From Halovibrio variabilis (lineage in GTDB: Bacteria; Pseudomonadota; Gammaproteobacteria; Pseudomonadales; Halomonadaceae): a DNA stretch of 64,000 bases. The DNA lies in NCBI RefSeq assembly GCF_007991175.1, contig NZ_BJXV01000014.1, positions 1 through 64,000 of the forward strand. Direction: 5' to 3'. Each line of letters begins with the position of its first letter. Position 1 is the first letter of the stretch. The translations under genes and the position numbers were made by a program. Under the pieces are notes generated by a model. The model searched no databases. It had not been told where the DNA came from and saw nothing but the letters and a program-made list of their open reading frames with translations. Shown here in pieces: positions 33,590-42,206 of the stretch.

Positions 33590-34018
33590 CTAACCCTTCA
33601 GCGCTTGTACCAACCCATGCCGCACATACCAAACCTGGTCGGCTTGGGCGGTGGCATCCTGCACGAACCAGCCATTGAGATCACGTAGGCGCCGTTGCTC
33701 GGGCTGCATGGGCACAATCCCGCGGCCGACTTCGCTAGCAATGATGATTAGCGGCGCCTGTAGCTCCTCGGCACGCAGGCAGAGCTGTGTCATATCGCCC
33801 TGCCACTGTTGGCGTAAGGCAGTATTTTCAGCACTTTCTAACGCTGATTCGAGCCACTCAAACACGCCGGTTATCAACAGCGGCGTGTCGGCAACCAGCG
33901 CTTGCTGACTTGCTTCCAACCGCTGAACCGACGCCAGCCGATACCATATGGCGCCGGGAAAACGAGCCGTTACGGCATCGCGTTTGCCAGCGCAGGCACC
34001 GCCGATGAAAAGCTGCAT
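33590..34018 (-). CDS. Short CobU-like protein (second cobinamide kinase/guanylyltransferase paralogue)
   Basis: About 142 residues, shorter than CobU (about 180). The P-loop region reads FIGGACAGKRDAV, where CobU has GGxRSGKS, so the Ser/Thr after GK is Arg. The C-terminal half keeps IIIASEVGRGIVPMQPEQRRLRDLNG, the hallmark EVGxGIVP of CobU. The middle lacks the RIxxHRxxR guanylylation site. ATG 34018 has AGGGG seven bases upstream. It overlaps the phosphatase gene. Its 3' end is the sequence duplicated on the far side of the three-gene cassette. It may be a partner of the other CobU-like protein or a relic. Confidence 0.75.
   Translation of the reverse strand: MQLFIGGACAGKRDAVTARFPGAIWYRLASVQRLEASQQALVADTPLLITGVFEWLESALESAENTALRQQWQGDMTQLCLRAEELQAPLIIIASEVGRGIVPMQPEQRRLRDLNGWFVQDATAQADQVWYVRHGLVQALKG
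33609..33654. repeat. Right direct repeat of the cassette (inside the cobU-like 3' end)
   Basis: This 46-base segment lies in the last codons of the short cobU-like gene (encoding ATAQADQVWYVRHGLV) and matches 30325-30370 with two mismatches, same orientation. The distance between copies is 3284 bases. It behaves like an attachment or recombination site that preserves the host gene's end. Confidence 0.88.
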
Positions 34019-34623
34019 TGCCATTCCCCTTTCCCCTGTTCGTCGGTGTGGTAAATAAGCTGCCAGCGCCTGCCTTGGGCCTGAACGACCGTACCATCCC
34101 AGAAGTGAATCGTTTCAAAGCGTCGGCGCAGCTCACGAATCACGCCGCCATGAGTGACCGCCAGAATTTTGCGGTGGCCGTCCTGCTGGGCATTCATCGC
34201 TAGTTCATGCAGCCAGGCATCCAACCGCTCGCGCAGTTGTGCCGCCGACTCACCGCCGGGTATTTGCAATTCCCCCACACTGTCAATCCAGGCGCGGTAA
34301 TGAGGTAAGTGTTTAAGCTCGTCGTAAACCTTGCCTTCATACTCACCAAAATCGAGCTCGCGTAGACGTGGCTCAAGCGCAAGCGGTACGCCCTCTTTCA
34401 CAGCCTGGGCCCACGCCAGGGTTTGCTGACAGCGTTGCAGATCGCTTGCGTAGATGGCATCAAAGCGCTCATCCGCCAGCGCTTCGCGTAGCGCCAGTAA
34501 CCCCGCTTCAGCGTCTGGAAACAGCAGCGGAATATCTTGCTGGCCTTGATAACGGCGCTCTAAATTCCAAGCGGTGATACCGTGGCGAACTGCCACCAGC
34601 TCCACACTAAGATCAGTAGCCAA
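33970..34623 (-). CDS. cobC: Histidine phosphatase, probable alpha-ribazole phosphatase
   Basis: A 217-residue phosphoglycerate-mutase-like phosphatase: VELVAVRHGITAWNLERRYQ (RHG catalytic motif), YASDLQRCQQTLAWA, LRELDFGEYEGKVYDEL, and VTHGGVIRELRRRF (second catalytic His). In this setting it should remove phosphate from alpha-ribazole 5'-phosphate or adenosylcobalamin 5'-phosphate. Translation starts at TTG 34623 after a strong GGAGGAG. It overlaps cobS by 64 bases and the short cobU-like gene by about 50, an unusually long pair of overlaps. The symbol is used in the Salmonella sense. Confidence 0.88.
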   Translation of the reverse strand: MATDLSVELVAVRHGITAWNLERRYQGQQDIPLLFPDAEAGLLALREALADERFDAIYASDLQRCQQTLAWAQAVKEGVPLALEPRLRELDFGEYEGKVYDELKHLPHYRAWIDSVGELQIPGGESAAQLRERLDAWLHELAMNAQQDGHRKILAVTHGGVIRELRRRFETIHFWDGTVVQAQGRRWQLIYHTDEQGKGEWQCSFSSAVPALANAMP

Positions 34624-35330
34624 AACTCTCCTCCTTCAATGGTGGCACCGACCATATCGCCGTTAATGCCGTTAAACAGTCGCAACATGAACCAGCGCGA
34701 AAGCCCCACAAAGACAGCTGTCGCGAGCCCCATTAGCGCAAGCGAGGGTACCAGCAGCGTAATCAATGCCATGGGCACCAGCGCCAGCACCACATCCAGG
34801 GTACCGAGCGACTGCTGCCAGCTCCATGCCAAGCCCTTCTGCTGGGCGCAGGACGTTAAGACCAGCAACGCAACGCCTGCCCAGCGCCCGAGTGCCGGGA
34901 TAACTACTAGCCACCACCAAGGGGCGTTATACGCCAACAGCGCCCACAGCAGCACGCCCTTCCAGGCAAGCAGAAACACCAGCGCTAACATGCCAAAGCT
35001 GCCAATTTGTGGATCTTTGAGGATCTCCCAACGCCGCGCTAGCGGCTGATTGCTGCCCAAAGCATCGGCAATATCCATCACGCCGTCCAAATGCAGCCCG
35101 CCGGAAAGCGTCACCCAAACGCTTAATACCGCCAACGCGGTGATCGGCGTTGGGACGTTGTGCATTACAAACGCGAGCAGCGCCAGCACGCTGCCAATCA
35201 AAAGGCCGACAAGCGGATAGCAGCGCACCGCCCAGCGGCGAGTCTCAGGCGTCCAGGGGCAAGCAATTGGAATGGGGATTCGGGTCAGAAACTGCAGCGC
35301 CAGCAAAAGGCCAAATAGAGCACTTTTCAC
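34560..35330 (-). CDS. cobS: CobS, adenosylcobinamide-GDP ribazoletransferase
   Basis: About 256 residues, hydrophobic with several membrane helices: LLLALQFLTRIPIPI near the start, TLSGGLHLDGVMDIADALGSNQ (the Asp-rich catalytic loop), RRWEILKDPQIGSFGMLALV and FNGINGDMVGATIEGGEF. It joins the nucleotide loop (alpha-ribazole) to adenosylcobinamide-GDP in the inner membrane. GTG 35330 has AAGGGG eight bases upstream and overlaps the cobU stop by four bases; a longer ATG start at 35357 would add nine residues. This is CobV in the Pseudomonas naming. Confidence 0.94.
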   Translation of the reverse strand: MKSALFGLLLALQFLTRIPIPIACPWTPETRRWAVRCYPLVGLLIGSVLALLAFVMHNVPTPITALAVLSVWVTLSGGLHLDGVMDIADALGSNQPLARRWEILKDPQIGSFGMLALVFLLAWKGVLLWALLAYNAPWWWLVVIPALGRWAGVALLVLTSCAQQKGLAWSWQQSLGTLDVVLALVPMALITLLVPSLALMGLATAVFVGLSRWFMLRLFNGINGDMVGATIEGGEFWLLILVWSWWQFATVSPLGI

Positions 35331-35866
35331 AGCGAATGCCCCTTCTCGTGTTTCCACTTCAGGGCGCAGCCCGCGATTACCTCAATGACGGAGTCGGCCT
35401 CTGCCGCGAGCCAGCGATGGGTGCGCTGAAGAAAGGCGAGATAGCGCCAGGTTTCAGCATCAGTGGGTGGCAGCGCTTCATTGATGTCGTTGGAGACAAT
35501 CACCAAATGAATGCTGCGCACTCGGGCATCAGCAAGCATGTTGGCCATTAGCGCCAAGCCCTCCGCTTGGCTAAGCTCGCTGGCATACAAGACTTGGCTG
35601 GCCCAGAGGGTTAGGCAGTCCAGCAGTACCGCACTGCCATCGGGCACTTTTTCGAGCGCCCGATCAATCGCTAATGGCGCCTCCAGCGTCTGCCACTGCC
35701 CGCATCGGAACTGTCGATGGTGCGCGATACGTTCGGCCATTTCGCGGTCGTATGCCTGAGCGGTCGCCAGGTAGTAGCCAGTAGCGCCATCCGCCGCGCT
35801 AAGCACGCACCGCTCGGCGAGTTCACTTTTACCGGAGCGCGCGCCGCCGCTAACGAAGACAATCAT
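35327..35866 (-). CDS. cobU: CobU/CobP, adenosylcobinamide kinase / guanylyltransferase
   Basis: A 179-residue protein of normal length. The P-loop FVSGGARSGKSELAERC and the ERIAHHRQFRCGQW segment (with the His that carries GMP) are as expected. The downstream motif, usually NEVGxGIVP, is here NDINEALPPTDAETWRYLAF, so the conserved glycines are replaced. The neighbouring short paralogue has that motif intact. It starts at ATG 35866, overlapping cobC/cobD by four bases, and ends in a four-base overlap with cobS. Identity is firm; the altered motif is odd. Confidence 0.88.
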   Translation of the reverse strand: MIVFVSGGARSGKSELAERCVLSAADGATGYYLATAQAYDREMAERIAHHRQFRCGQWQTLEAPLAIDRALEKVPDGSAVLLDCLTLWASQVLYASELSQAEGLALMANMLADARVRSIHLVIVSNDINEALPPTDAETWRYLAFLQRTHRWLAAEADSVIEVIAGCALKWKHEKGHSL

Positions 35867-36969
35867 GCAGTCCCTTTTTCTTCAGTCACTTTTTTCTTAA
35901 GTACATTGACTAGCCGCCGATTGGCAGGTTCGTCGCGCAGCGCCACTCTTAGCCAATCACCCTTGAGCCCGGAAAAGTTGTGGGTATGACGCACTAAAAT
36001 TCCCCGGCGTAGTAGCTGCTCAAAAAGCTCGTCGCTGGTCATTGCCTGGGCGGCACTAGGGCGCATTAGAAAAAAACAGGCATGGCTCGGGACTATTTCG
36101 AACCCTAGTTGGATAAGCGCCTGCATCATGCGTGGGCGCTCAGTAGCCAACCAACGCTGGGTGCGGCGGGCAAAGGCTTCATCTGCCAATAGCGGCGCTA
36201 CCAGTTCAGCCGCCAAGTGATTAACACTCCAGGCTGGCTGATGGGTGGCGGCGGTATCTATCGTCGCCGCGTCCGCTAGCATATAGCCAAGTCTCAAGCC
36301 CGGCAGGGTATAAAACTTGGTCATTGAGTGCAGCAGAATCAAGTGTGGGTAGCGTGCCAGTAACGGTGCCAACGAAGCCGACGACTCGCCCACCATATCG
36401 ACAAACGCTTCATCGACCACCACGCGGCAGCCAATCAAGGCGGTGTGCGCCAATAATGCCTCCATCTCAGCAGCATCGATAAGCGTTGCCGTCGGGTTGT
36501 TGGGCCGGCATAGAAACAGCACATCGATGCCGTTAAGCTCAGCCAATAGCGAATCAATAGCCAACGTGAAGTGCGGCGCGGGCAGTGCAATCTCTGTGAC
36601 CGCGAGCCGATGGGCGCGACATGCGCGGGCATACTCGCCAAAGCTTGGGGTAATTATCGCCGCGCGCTTACCTGCATGTAGCGCGGCGGCGAGAAAAATC
36701 GCCTCCGCGCCGCCGTTGGTCAGCAGTACCTGGTCGGGCTGAAGCTGGTGATGGGCGGCGATGGCCTGACGCGCAGCGGCGTAATCCGGGGCAGGATAAC
36801 GTTCAAGACCTGCCAGCTGTTTGGCTAACCAATCACTCACCCATGCCGGAGGCCCCAGAGGATTGAGGTTGGCGCTAAAGTCTTCCAGACGGTGATCGGC
36901 GGGCAAACCGAAGTGCGCTAATAGCGCTTCGGCTTGGCCGCCGTGGCTGGGCCACATAAATTTAGTCAT
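35863..36969 (-). CDS. cobD: Threonine-phosphate decarboxylase (CobC/CobD type)
   Basis: A 368-residue PLP-dependent enzyme of the aminotransferase class I/II fold: FSANLNPLGPPAWVSDWLA, LLTNGGAEAIFLAAAL, FLCRPNNPTATLID, VVVDEAFVDMVGESSASLAP and LLHSMTKFYTLPGLRLGYML (Lys binding PLP). It makes (R)-1-amino-2-propanol phosphate for the aminopropanol arm. It is called CobD in Salmonella and CobC in Pseudomonas naming. It overlaps cbiB by four bases and cobU by four, within the minus-strand lower-pathway operon. Confidence 0.93.
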   Translation of the reverse strand: MTKFMWPSHGGQAEALLAHFGLPADHRLEDFSANLNPLGPPAWVSDWLAKQLAGLERYPAPDYAAARQAIAAHHQLQPDQVLLTNGGAEAIFLAAALHAGKRAAIITPSFGEYARACRAHRLAVTEIALPAPHFTLAIDSLLAELNGIDVLFLCRPNNPTATLIDAAEMEALLAHTALIGCRVVVDEAFVDMVGESSASLAPLLARYPHLILLHSMTKFYTLPGLRLGYMLADAATIDTAATHQPAWSVNHLAAELVAPLLADEAFARRTQRWLATERPRMMQALIQLGFEIVPSHACFFLMRPSAAQAMTSDELFEQLLRRGILVRHTHNFSGLKGDWLRVALRDEPANRRLVNVLKKKVTEEKGTA

Positions 36970-37976
36970 AGTAGCCCCTTCAAAATGAATGACAATCCAG
37001 CTATCACCACCACGGACAGCAACATAAACAGTAGCCAGGCACCATGCATTAAGCGCACCGTGGCAGTGATATGCGTGACCTGCAGCACCTCAAGGGGCTT
37101 GCCTAGGGTAGCGCGCTGAGACACCACACCTTGATAGTAATTAGTGCCGCCCAGTTGAACGCCAAGTAGCCTTGCCACCATAGCCTCCGGCCAGCCAGCA
37201 TTGGGGCTTGGATGACGCGGCGCATCATGGCAAGTGCCGCGCAGTGCGCCGCGCCAGCGCAAAGCCAAAACACCCGTAACATTAAGCAGCAGGCCAGCAA
37301 GCCATAGACACAACACGGTGAAACGTGCCGGTAGCCAATTGGCTATGTCGTCCAGCTTGGCGGAGGCAAAACCAAAATCCGCATAGCGCTGGTTTTTATA
37401 GCCTACCATCGAATCCAGGGTATTAACCGCCTTGTACGCCAGCGCTAGCGGCGCCCCGCCGATAAGGGCGAAAAACAACGGCGCGGTGATGCCATCCACC
37501 GTGTTTTCCGCCACGGTTTCTACCGTGCCCCGCGCGACCTCCGCTTCATCCAGACCTTGGGTATCGCGGCCAACAATCATCCCCAGCGCTTGACGGGCAG
37601 CCGGCAAATCACCTTTGGTCAGCGGCTCAACCACGGCGCGGGCCGCGTCGCCCAAGCCTTTAATAGCGAGCGTGGTGGAGAGCAGCCAGAGCTCTGCGAT
37701 GATCGCAAGCCCCGGGTGGAGCCTGGCCAGTAAGGCCAGCGCTAACCAGCTAATCGTCCATGTACCGCCCACCACCATGAGGGTTAGCAGTCCGCCGCTG
37801 AGCCTGCGCTGCTGCGCAGTGCCGCGATTCCACAGCCGCTCATAGCCGGCAATAAAACGCCCAATCAGCACCACCGGGTGCGGCAGTGCCCGTGGGTCAC
37901 CGACGATCAAATCAATCATAATCGCAACGGTCACCATCACCAGAGCGGCGAAAAAATAATCGCTAAACACGCTCAT
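36966..37976 (-). CDS. cbiB: CbiB, adenosylcobinamide-phosphate synthase
   Basis: A 336-residue membrane protein: MIDLIVGDPRALPHPVVLIG, AEVARGTVETVAENTVDGI, PLFFALIGGAPLALAYKAVN, TLDSMVGYKNQRYADFGFASAKLDDIANWLPARF and the PSPNAGWPEAMVARLLGVQLGG stretch, all diagnostic. It attaches aminopropanol phosphate to adenosylcobyric acid. It overlaps cobT and the decarboxylase by four bases on each side. Named CobD in Pseudomonas. Confidence 0.95.
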   Translation of the reverse strand: MSVFSDYFFAALVMVTVAIMIDLIVGDPRALPHPVVLIGRFIAGYERLWNRGTAQQRRLSGGLLTLMVVGGTWTISWLALALLARLHPGLAIIAELWLLSTTLAIKGLGDAARAVVEPLTKGDLPAARQALGMIVGRDTQGLDEAEVARGTVETVAENTVDGITAPLFFALIGGAPLALAYKAVNTLDSMVGYKNQRYADFGFASAKLDDIANWLPARFTVLCLWLAGLLLNVTGVLALRWRGALRGTCHDAPRHPSPNAGWPEAMVARLLGVQLGGTNYYQGVVSQRATLGKPLEVLQVTHITATVRLMHGAWLLFMLLSVVVIAGLSFILKGLL

Positions 37977-39022
37977 GGGGCTGCGTTATCGCTAACACCG
38001 GCATCGGTAAAGGTAGCCATTTCCGCCACCATCGCTGTTGCTGCTTGCAGTAGCGGAAAGGCGAGCGCCGCCCCGCTACCCTCGCCTAGCCGCATGCCCA
38101 TATCAAGCAGCGGTTTTGCCTCTAGCGCCTTTAAAGCGATATTGTGTCCTGGCTCATGGGAGCGGTGACCAAAGATAAGATAACCGCGTACGGCGGGACA
38201 CATTCGGCAGGCGATAAGCGCCGCCACGGTGGCAATAAAGCCATCCACAATTGCAGGCAACCGATGCGCCGCTGCCGCCAAGTAAGCCCCGGCCATGGCG
38301 GCAATTTCCAGCCCACCCAACTTGGCGAGCACCTCTAAAGGCGCCAGGGAGTCAGCGTTACGGGCGGCGATGGCGCGCTCAATAACTGCCACTTTGTGGA
38401 CCAGCTGCTGCTGATTGATACCGGTTCCTGCGCCTACCAAGCTTGCCACCGACTCACCAGTGAGTACCGCCAGCATGGCGCTGCTGGCGGTGGTATTAGC
38501 AATGCCCATTTCACCGACAATAAGGCAGCGTGCTCCCGCCGTTCTTGCACGCTCAACGGCCGCGATACCTACGTCAATCGCCGCTAAGGCTTGATCTGCG
38601 TGCATCGCGTCTTCCACCACCATATTGGCGGTGCCATAACGCAGCTTGGCATTGACCACACCGGGCGCCTCGGTGGCGCTTGCCACGCCAACGTCCACGA
38701 CCTCTATGTTGGCGCCTATCTGTCGGGCAAACACATTAATCGCCGCCCCGCCGCTAGCAAAGTTGGCCACCATCTGCGCGGTCACCGCTTGAGGAAACGC
38801 CGAGACGCCCTCTTCGGCAACGCCGTGATCGGCGGCAAACACCGTCACGGCAGGTGGCGCCACGCTGGGCTTAAGCTCGCCGGTAATAGTACTAAGCTGA
38901 ACGGCTAGGTCTTCAAGGGCACCTAAACTCCCCGGTGGCTTGGTTAGCGTATCCAAATAGCGACACGTTACTTCACCCGCATGGCGGTCAACGGGCTGAA
39001 TGTGGTCAACGATGGGGTGCAT
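37973..39022 (-). CDS. cobT: CobT, nicotinate-nucleotide:dimethylbenzimidazole phosphoribosyltransferase
   Basis: A 349-residue enzyme: LTKPPGSLGALEDLAVQL, VTVFAADHGVAEEGVSAFPQAVT, FASGGAAINVFARQIGAN, IVGEMGIANTTASSAMLAVL and a late KLGGLEIAAMAGAYLAAAAH. It activates the lower-ligand base as alpha-ribazole phosphate. It is the first gene of the lower-pathway operon running down to the phosphatase and the short cobU-like gene. No ribosomal or riboswitch signal stands out in the 306 bases before it. This CobT is unrelated to the chelatase CobT of Pseudomonas naming. Confidence 0.95.
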   Translation of the reverse strand: MHPIVDHIQPVDRHAGEVTCRYLDTLTKPPGSLGALEDLAVQLSTITGELKPSVAPPAVTVFAADHGVAEEGVSAFPQAVTAQMVANFASGGAAINVFARQIGANIEVVDVGVASATEAPGVVNAKLRYGTANMVVEDAMHADQALAAIDVGIAAVERARTAGARCLIVGEMGIANTTASSAMLAVLTGESVASLVGAGTGINQQQLVHKVAVIERAIAARNADSLAPLEVLAKLGGLEIAAMAGAYLAAAAHRLPAIVDGFIATVAALIACRMCPAVRGYLIFGHRSHEPGHNIALKALEAKPLLDMGMRLGEGSGAALAFPLLQAATAMVAEMATFTDAGVSDNAAP

Positions 39023-39215
39023 GCAGGCTCCGGCTTTTTGAGGGCTCTCTCATTAGGGGCAATCAACTATTCATTAGAACTATTCGTCAAAACGCAAAAG
39101 GGTAGCAAAAGCCTGGATGCTATACTTGCAATTTCATCCATGGGTATCCCAATCTCTTATAATCTAAAGGCTTTCATCGCACCCCGTGGGCAAGGTGATA
39201 GCCACACTACATTAG

Positions 39216-39230
39216 GGTAATAAAACTACA
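39216..39230. promoter_or_regulatory. HexR-like operator, upstream site
   Basis: GGTAATAAAACTACA matches the HexR-type consensus TGTA-N7-TACA except for the first base. It lies about 100 bases before edd and 48 bases before the stronger site. Likely an auxiliary site. Confidence 0.5.
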
Positions 39231-39277
39231 AATATGGTTTTTATTGCCGTAAAGTCTCTTATATCGACACTAAAAAA

Positions 39278-39292
39278 TGTAAAATAACTACA
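39278..39292. promoter_or_regulatory. HexR-like operator, edd proximal
   Basis: TGTAAAATAACTACA keeps the full TGTA-N7-TACA arms of HexR operators. It lies 36 bases before the edd start, near a possible TTGCCG/TAAAAT promoter. HexR in other gammaproteobacteria controls edd, zwf and gap in response to KDPG. No hexR gene is in this window. Confidence 0.7.
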
Positions 39293-39328
39293 AGTCTCTC
39301 ACACCGTCTCTATCACGCAGAGGTCCCT

Positions 39329-41218
39329 ATGCCGAGCTCAACACCTGCTAAATTAAACTCCACCGTTGCTGAGGTGACTCAGCGCATTCGTGAGCGTTCT
39401 GCTGAGCGTCGTGCCCTCTACGAGCGGCGCATGTCGGATCAGCATAAACGTGGTGTGCACCGTTCTGAGCTAAGCTGCGGCAACCTAGCCCACGGTTTTG
39501 CTGCCTGCAACCCGCGTGATAAGGGCGAGCTTAAGCTGATGAATAGTGCCAATCTGGGCATTATCTCGTCTTACAACGATATGCTCTCGGCGCACCAGCC
39601 GCTCGAAACCTTCCCGGAAACCATCAAAGCGGCAGCCCGGGATATGGGCTCAACCGCCCAGTTTGCCGGCGGCGTTCCAGCCATGTGTGACGGCGTCACC
39701 CAAGGCCAACCGGGTATGGAACTATCACTGTTCTCCCGTGATGTAATTGCCATGGCAGCGGCAGTGGGTCTCTCGCACAATATGTTCGACGCGGCGCTGT
39801 ATTTAGGCGTCTGCGATAAGATTGTTCCAGGGCTGTTCATCGCTGCCGCGCGCTTTGGCCACTTGCCAGCGATGTTCGTACCAGCAGGCCCGATGCCCAG
39901 CGGCCTGCCCAATAAAGAAAAAGCCCGCATTCGCCAGCTTTACGCGGAAGGCAAAGTGGGCCGCGCTGAGCTGTTGGAGGCGGAGTCGGATTCTTACCAC
40001 AGCCCCGGCACCTGCACCTTTTACGGTACCGCTAACTCCAACCAGCTAATGATGGAGATGATGGGCCTACACCTGCCCGGCACCTCTTTCGTTAACCCCG
40101 GCACCGAGATGCGCGAAGCACTGACCCGCTACGCCACCGAGCAGGCGATTCGCAACACCGAACCCGGTGGCGACTACCGCCCGTTCTACAAGCAGATTGA
40201 TGAGCGCGCGATCGTTAACGCGGTGGTGGGCCTGCTGGCCTCCGGCGGTTCAACTAACCACACGCTTCACCTGATCGCCATGGCGGCTGCATCGGGCATC
40301 ACCCTCAACTGGGACGACTTCACCGACCTTTCAGCGGTCACACCCAGTCTGATGCGGGTTTACCCCAACGGCCAAGCTGATATCAACCACTTCCAAGCAG
40401 CGGGCGGCATGAGCTACCTGTTCCGCGAACTACTGGGCGCTGGCTTGATCCATGGCGATATCCCGACCGTGTTCGGCACCGATTTAACCGCCTATACCCA
40501 AGAGCCGTTCTTGGAAGATGGCAAAATCGTTTGGCACGAAGGCCCCGAGAAAAGCCTCGACGAAGCCGTCCTCAGCACCGTCGCCACGCCCTTCGCGCCA
40601 ACCGGCGGCCTCACGGTGATGAAAGGCAACTTAGGGCGCGGTGTGATCAAGGTGTCAGCGGTGGCCGAAGAGCATCGCATCGTCGAAGCGCCGATCAAAA
40701 TCTTTGAAGACCAAAACGAAATGAAAGCCGCCTTTGAATCTGGCGACCTGGATCGCGATGTTATCGTGGTCGTACGTTTCCAAGGGCCCAAAGCCAACGG
40801 CATGCCGGAACTGCACAAATTAACGCCCTTCCTGGGTGTCCTGCAGGATCGTGGTTTCAAAGTCGCGCTGGTGACCGATGGGCGGATGTCTGGCGCCTCG
40901 GGCAAAGTGCCTGCTTCTATCCATATGAGCCCCGAAGCGCTGGATGGCGGCCCACTGGCTAAACTGCGCGACGGCGACATTGTGCGCCTGGATGCTAACG
41001 CAGGCACGCTGGAAGCCAAGATCGACCCCCACACCTGGTCCAAACGCGAACTACAGATCGGTGAGCTGGATCACTACCACGTCGGCTTAGGTCGCGAGCT
41101 GTTCGGCGGTTTCCGCCACTTAGCCATGCGCGGTGAAGAAGGTGCCGGCGTGTTTGGTGGTTTTGAAGCCGATGACATTGCTCGTCAGCAGGGCCAAATC
41201 TCGGAAGAGGATGCCTGA
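39329..41218 (+). CDS. edd: Edd, 6-phosphogluconate dehydratase
   Basis: A 629-residue dehydratase of the IlvD/Edd family. It has [60 protein letters not shown] (cluster cysteine), [25 protein letters not shown] (second cysteine), [17 protein letters not shown] and [21 protein letters not shown]. It converts 6-phosphogluconate to KDPG, the entry step of the Entner-Doudoroff pathway; the KDPG aldolase is at 50865. The A of the next gene's ATG is the last base of this stop codon (TGATG). It is transcribed from the HexR-site promoter region. Confidence 0.96.
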   Translation: MPSSTPAKLNSTVAEVTQRIRERSAERRALYERRMSDQHKRGVHRSELSCGNLAHGFAACNPRDKGELKLMNSANLGIISSYNDMLSAHQPLETFPETIKAAARDMGSTAQFAGGVPAMCDGVTQGQPGMELSLFSRDVIAMAAAVGLSHNMFDAALYLGVCDKIVPGLFIAAARFGHLPAMFVPAGPMPSGLPNKEKARIRQLYAEGKVGRAELLEAESDSYHSPGTCTFYGTANSNQLMMEMMGLHLPGTSFVNPGTEMREALTRYATEQAIRNTEPGGDYRPFYKQIDERAIVNAVVGLLASGGSTNHTLHLIAMAAASGITLNWDDFTDLSAVTPSLMRVYPNGQADINHFQAAGGMSYLFRELLGAGLIHGDIPTVFGTDLTAYTQEPFLEDGKIVWHEGPEKSLDEAVLSTVATPFAPTGGLTVMKGNLGRGVIKVSAVAEEHRIVEAPIKIFEDQNEMKAAFESGDLDRDVIVVVRFQGPKANGMPELHKLTPFLGVLQDRGFKVALVTDGRMSGASGKVPASIHMSPEALDGGPLAKLRDGDIVRLDANAGTLEAKIDPHTWSKRELQIGELDHYHVGLGRELFGGFRHLAMRGEEGAGVFGGFEADDIARQQGQISEEDA

Positions 41219-42183
41219 TGCGACCGGCGTTAATCGGCGATATCGGGGGAACCAATGCGCGCTTAGCGCTGGTTTCCCCCGGTGAAATTATCCCACGCGA
41301 TATCTTGAACCTGCCCTGCGCCGACTATGCTGGCATCACCGAGGCCGTGCAAGACTATTTAAACCAGGTAGGTGCCACGGGTGACAACGCCCCTCAGGAA
41401 GCTTGTTTAGCCTTCGCCTGCCCGGTCCACGCCGAGCGGGTTAAAATGACCAACAATCATTGGGACTTTATGAAAGGCGACGTTCAGCAAGCGCTGAACC
41501 TCTCGCTGTTTAAAGTCATTAACGACTTCACCGCACAGGCGTTAGGCGTTCCCCATGTGGCGGCCGAGGATCTGGTGGAAATCCAGCCGGGTAACGCCCA
41601 GGAGCATGCAACACGCCTAATCATCGGCCCCGGTACCGGGCTGGGCGTGGCCGGTGTATTCCCTGGCCAGCACGCCTGGATTCCACTGCCCACCGAAGGC
41701 GGCCACGTGACCTTCGCCCCTACCGACGATACCGAAAGGGCAATTGTCGATATTTTCAAACAGCGCCACGCGCGGGTAAGCGTTGAACGCCTATTGTGCG
41801 GCCAAGGGTTGCTGGAGCTTTATCAAGCCTACTGCACGCTTGAAGGCGTTACCCCAACCGTCACTCACCCGGCAGACGTCACCGCGGCGGCCAACGCAGG
41901 CGACAGCCTGGCAACCGCGGCCCTGCTGCGGTTTCTGAAAATTCTGGGCGACGTGTGCGGCGATGCCACCTTAACCATGGGTTCACGGGGCGGCGTTTAT
42001 CTGTGTGGCGGTATCCTGCCGCGCCTGCTGGATTGGCTGCCGAGAAGCGAGCTGCGTACTGCGTTTACCAACAAAGGTCGCATGGGCGCCTACAACGCGG
42101 ACATCCCCGTGTGGGTCGTCACCGCCCCTTGGACCGGCCTGCTGGGCGCCGCCGAAGCGCTGCATAACGAAGAAGTTTTCTAA
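41218..42183 (+). CDS. glk: Glk, glucokinase
   Basis: A 321-residue glucokinase of the bacterial Glk family: ALIGDIGGTNARLALVSPGE (phosphate-binding motif), VINDFTAQALGVP, IGPGTGLGVAGVFPG, LPTEGGHVTFAPTDDTERAI and VYLCGGILPRLLDWL. It phosphorylates glucose with ATP, feeding zwf and edd. It overlaps edd by one base, so edd and glk are co-translated. Length and motifs are normal. Confidence 0.95.
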   Translation: MRPALIGDIGGTNARLALVSPGEIIPRDILNLPCADYAGITEAVQDYLNQVGATGDNAPQEACLAFACPVHAERVKMTNNHWDFMKGDVQQALNLSLFKVINDFTAQALGVPHVAAEDLVEIQPGNAQEHATRLIIGPGTGLGVAGVFPGQHAWIPLPTEGGHVTFAPTDDTERAIVDIFKQRHARVSVERLLCGQGLLELYQAYCTLEGVTPTVTHPADVTAAANAGDSLATAALLRFLKILGDVCGDATLTMGSRGGVYLCGGILPRLLDWLPRSELRTAFTNKGRMGAYNADIPVWVVTAPWTGLLGAAEALHNEEVF

Positions 42184-42206
42184 TAATATCAATACGGTGC
42201 TCCGCT

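Larger units (their letters stand above)
39023..39328. other. Divergent promoter region of cobT and edd
   Basis: No gene is supported in these 306 bases; a 79-codon frame at 38981-39220 runs across the cobT start and is not protein-like. The right half is AT-rich and holds two HexR-like operators listed separately. I see no cobalamin riboswitch for cobT here. Confidence 0.7.
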
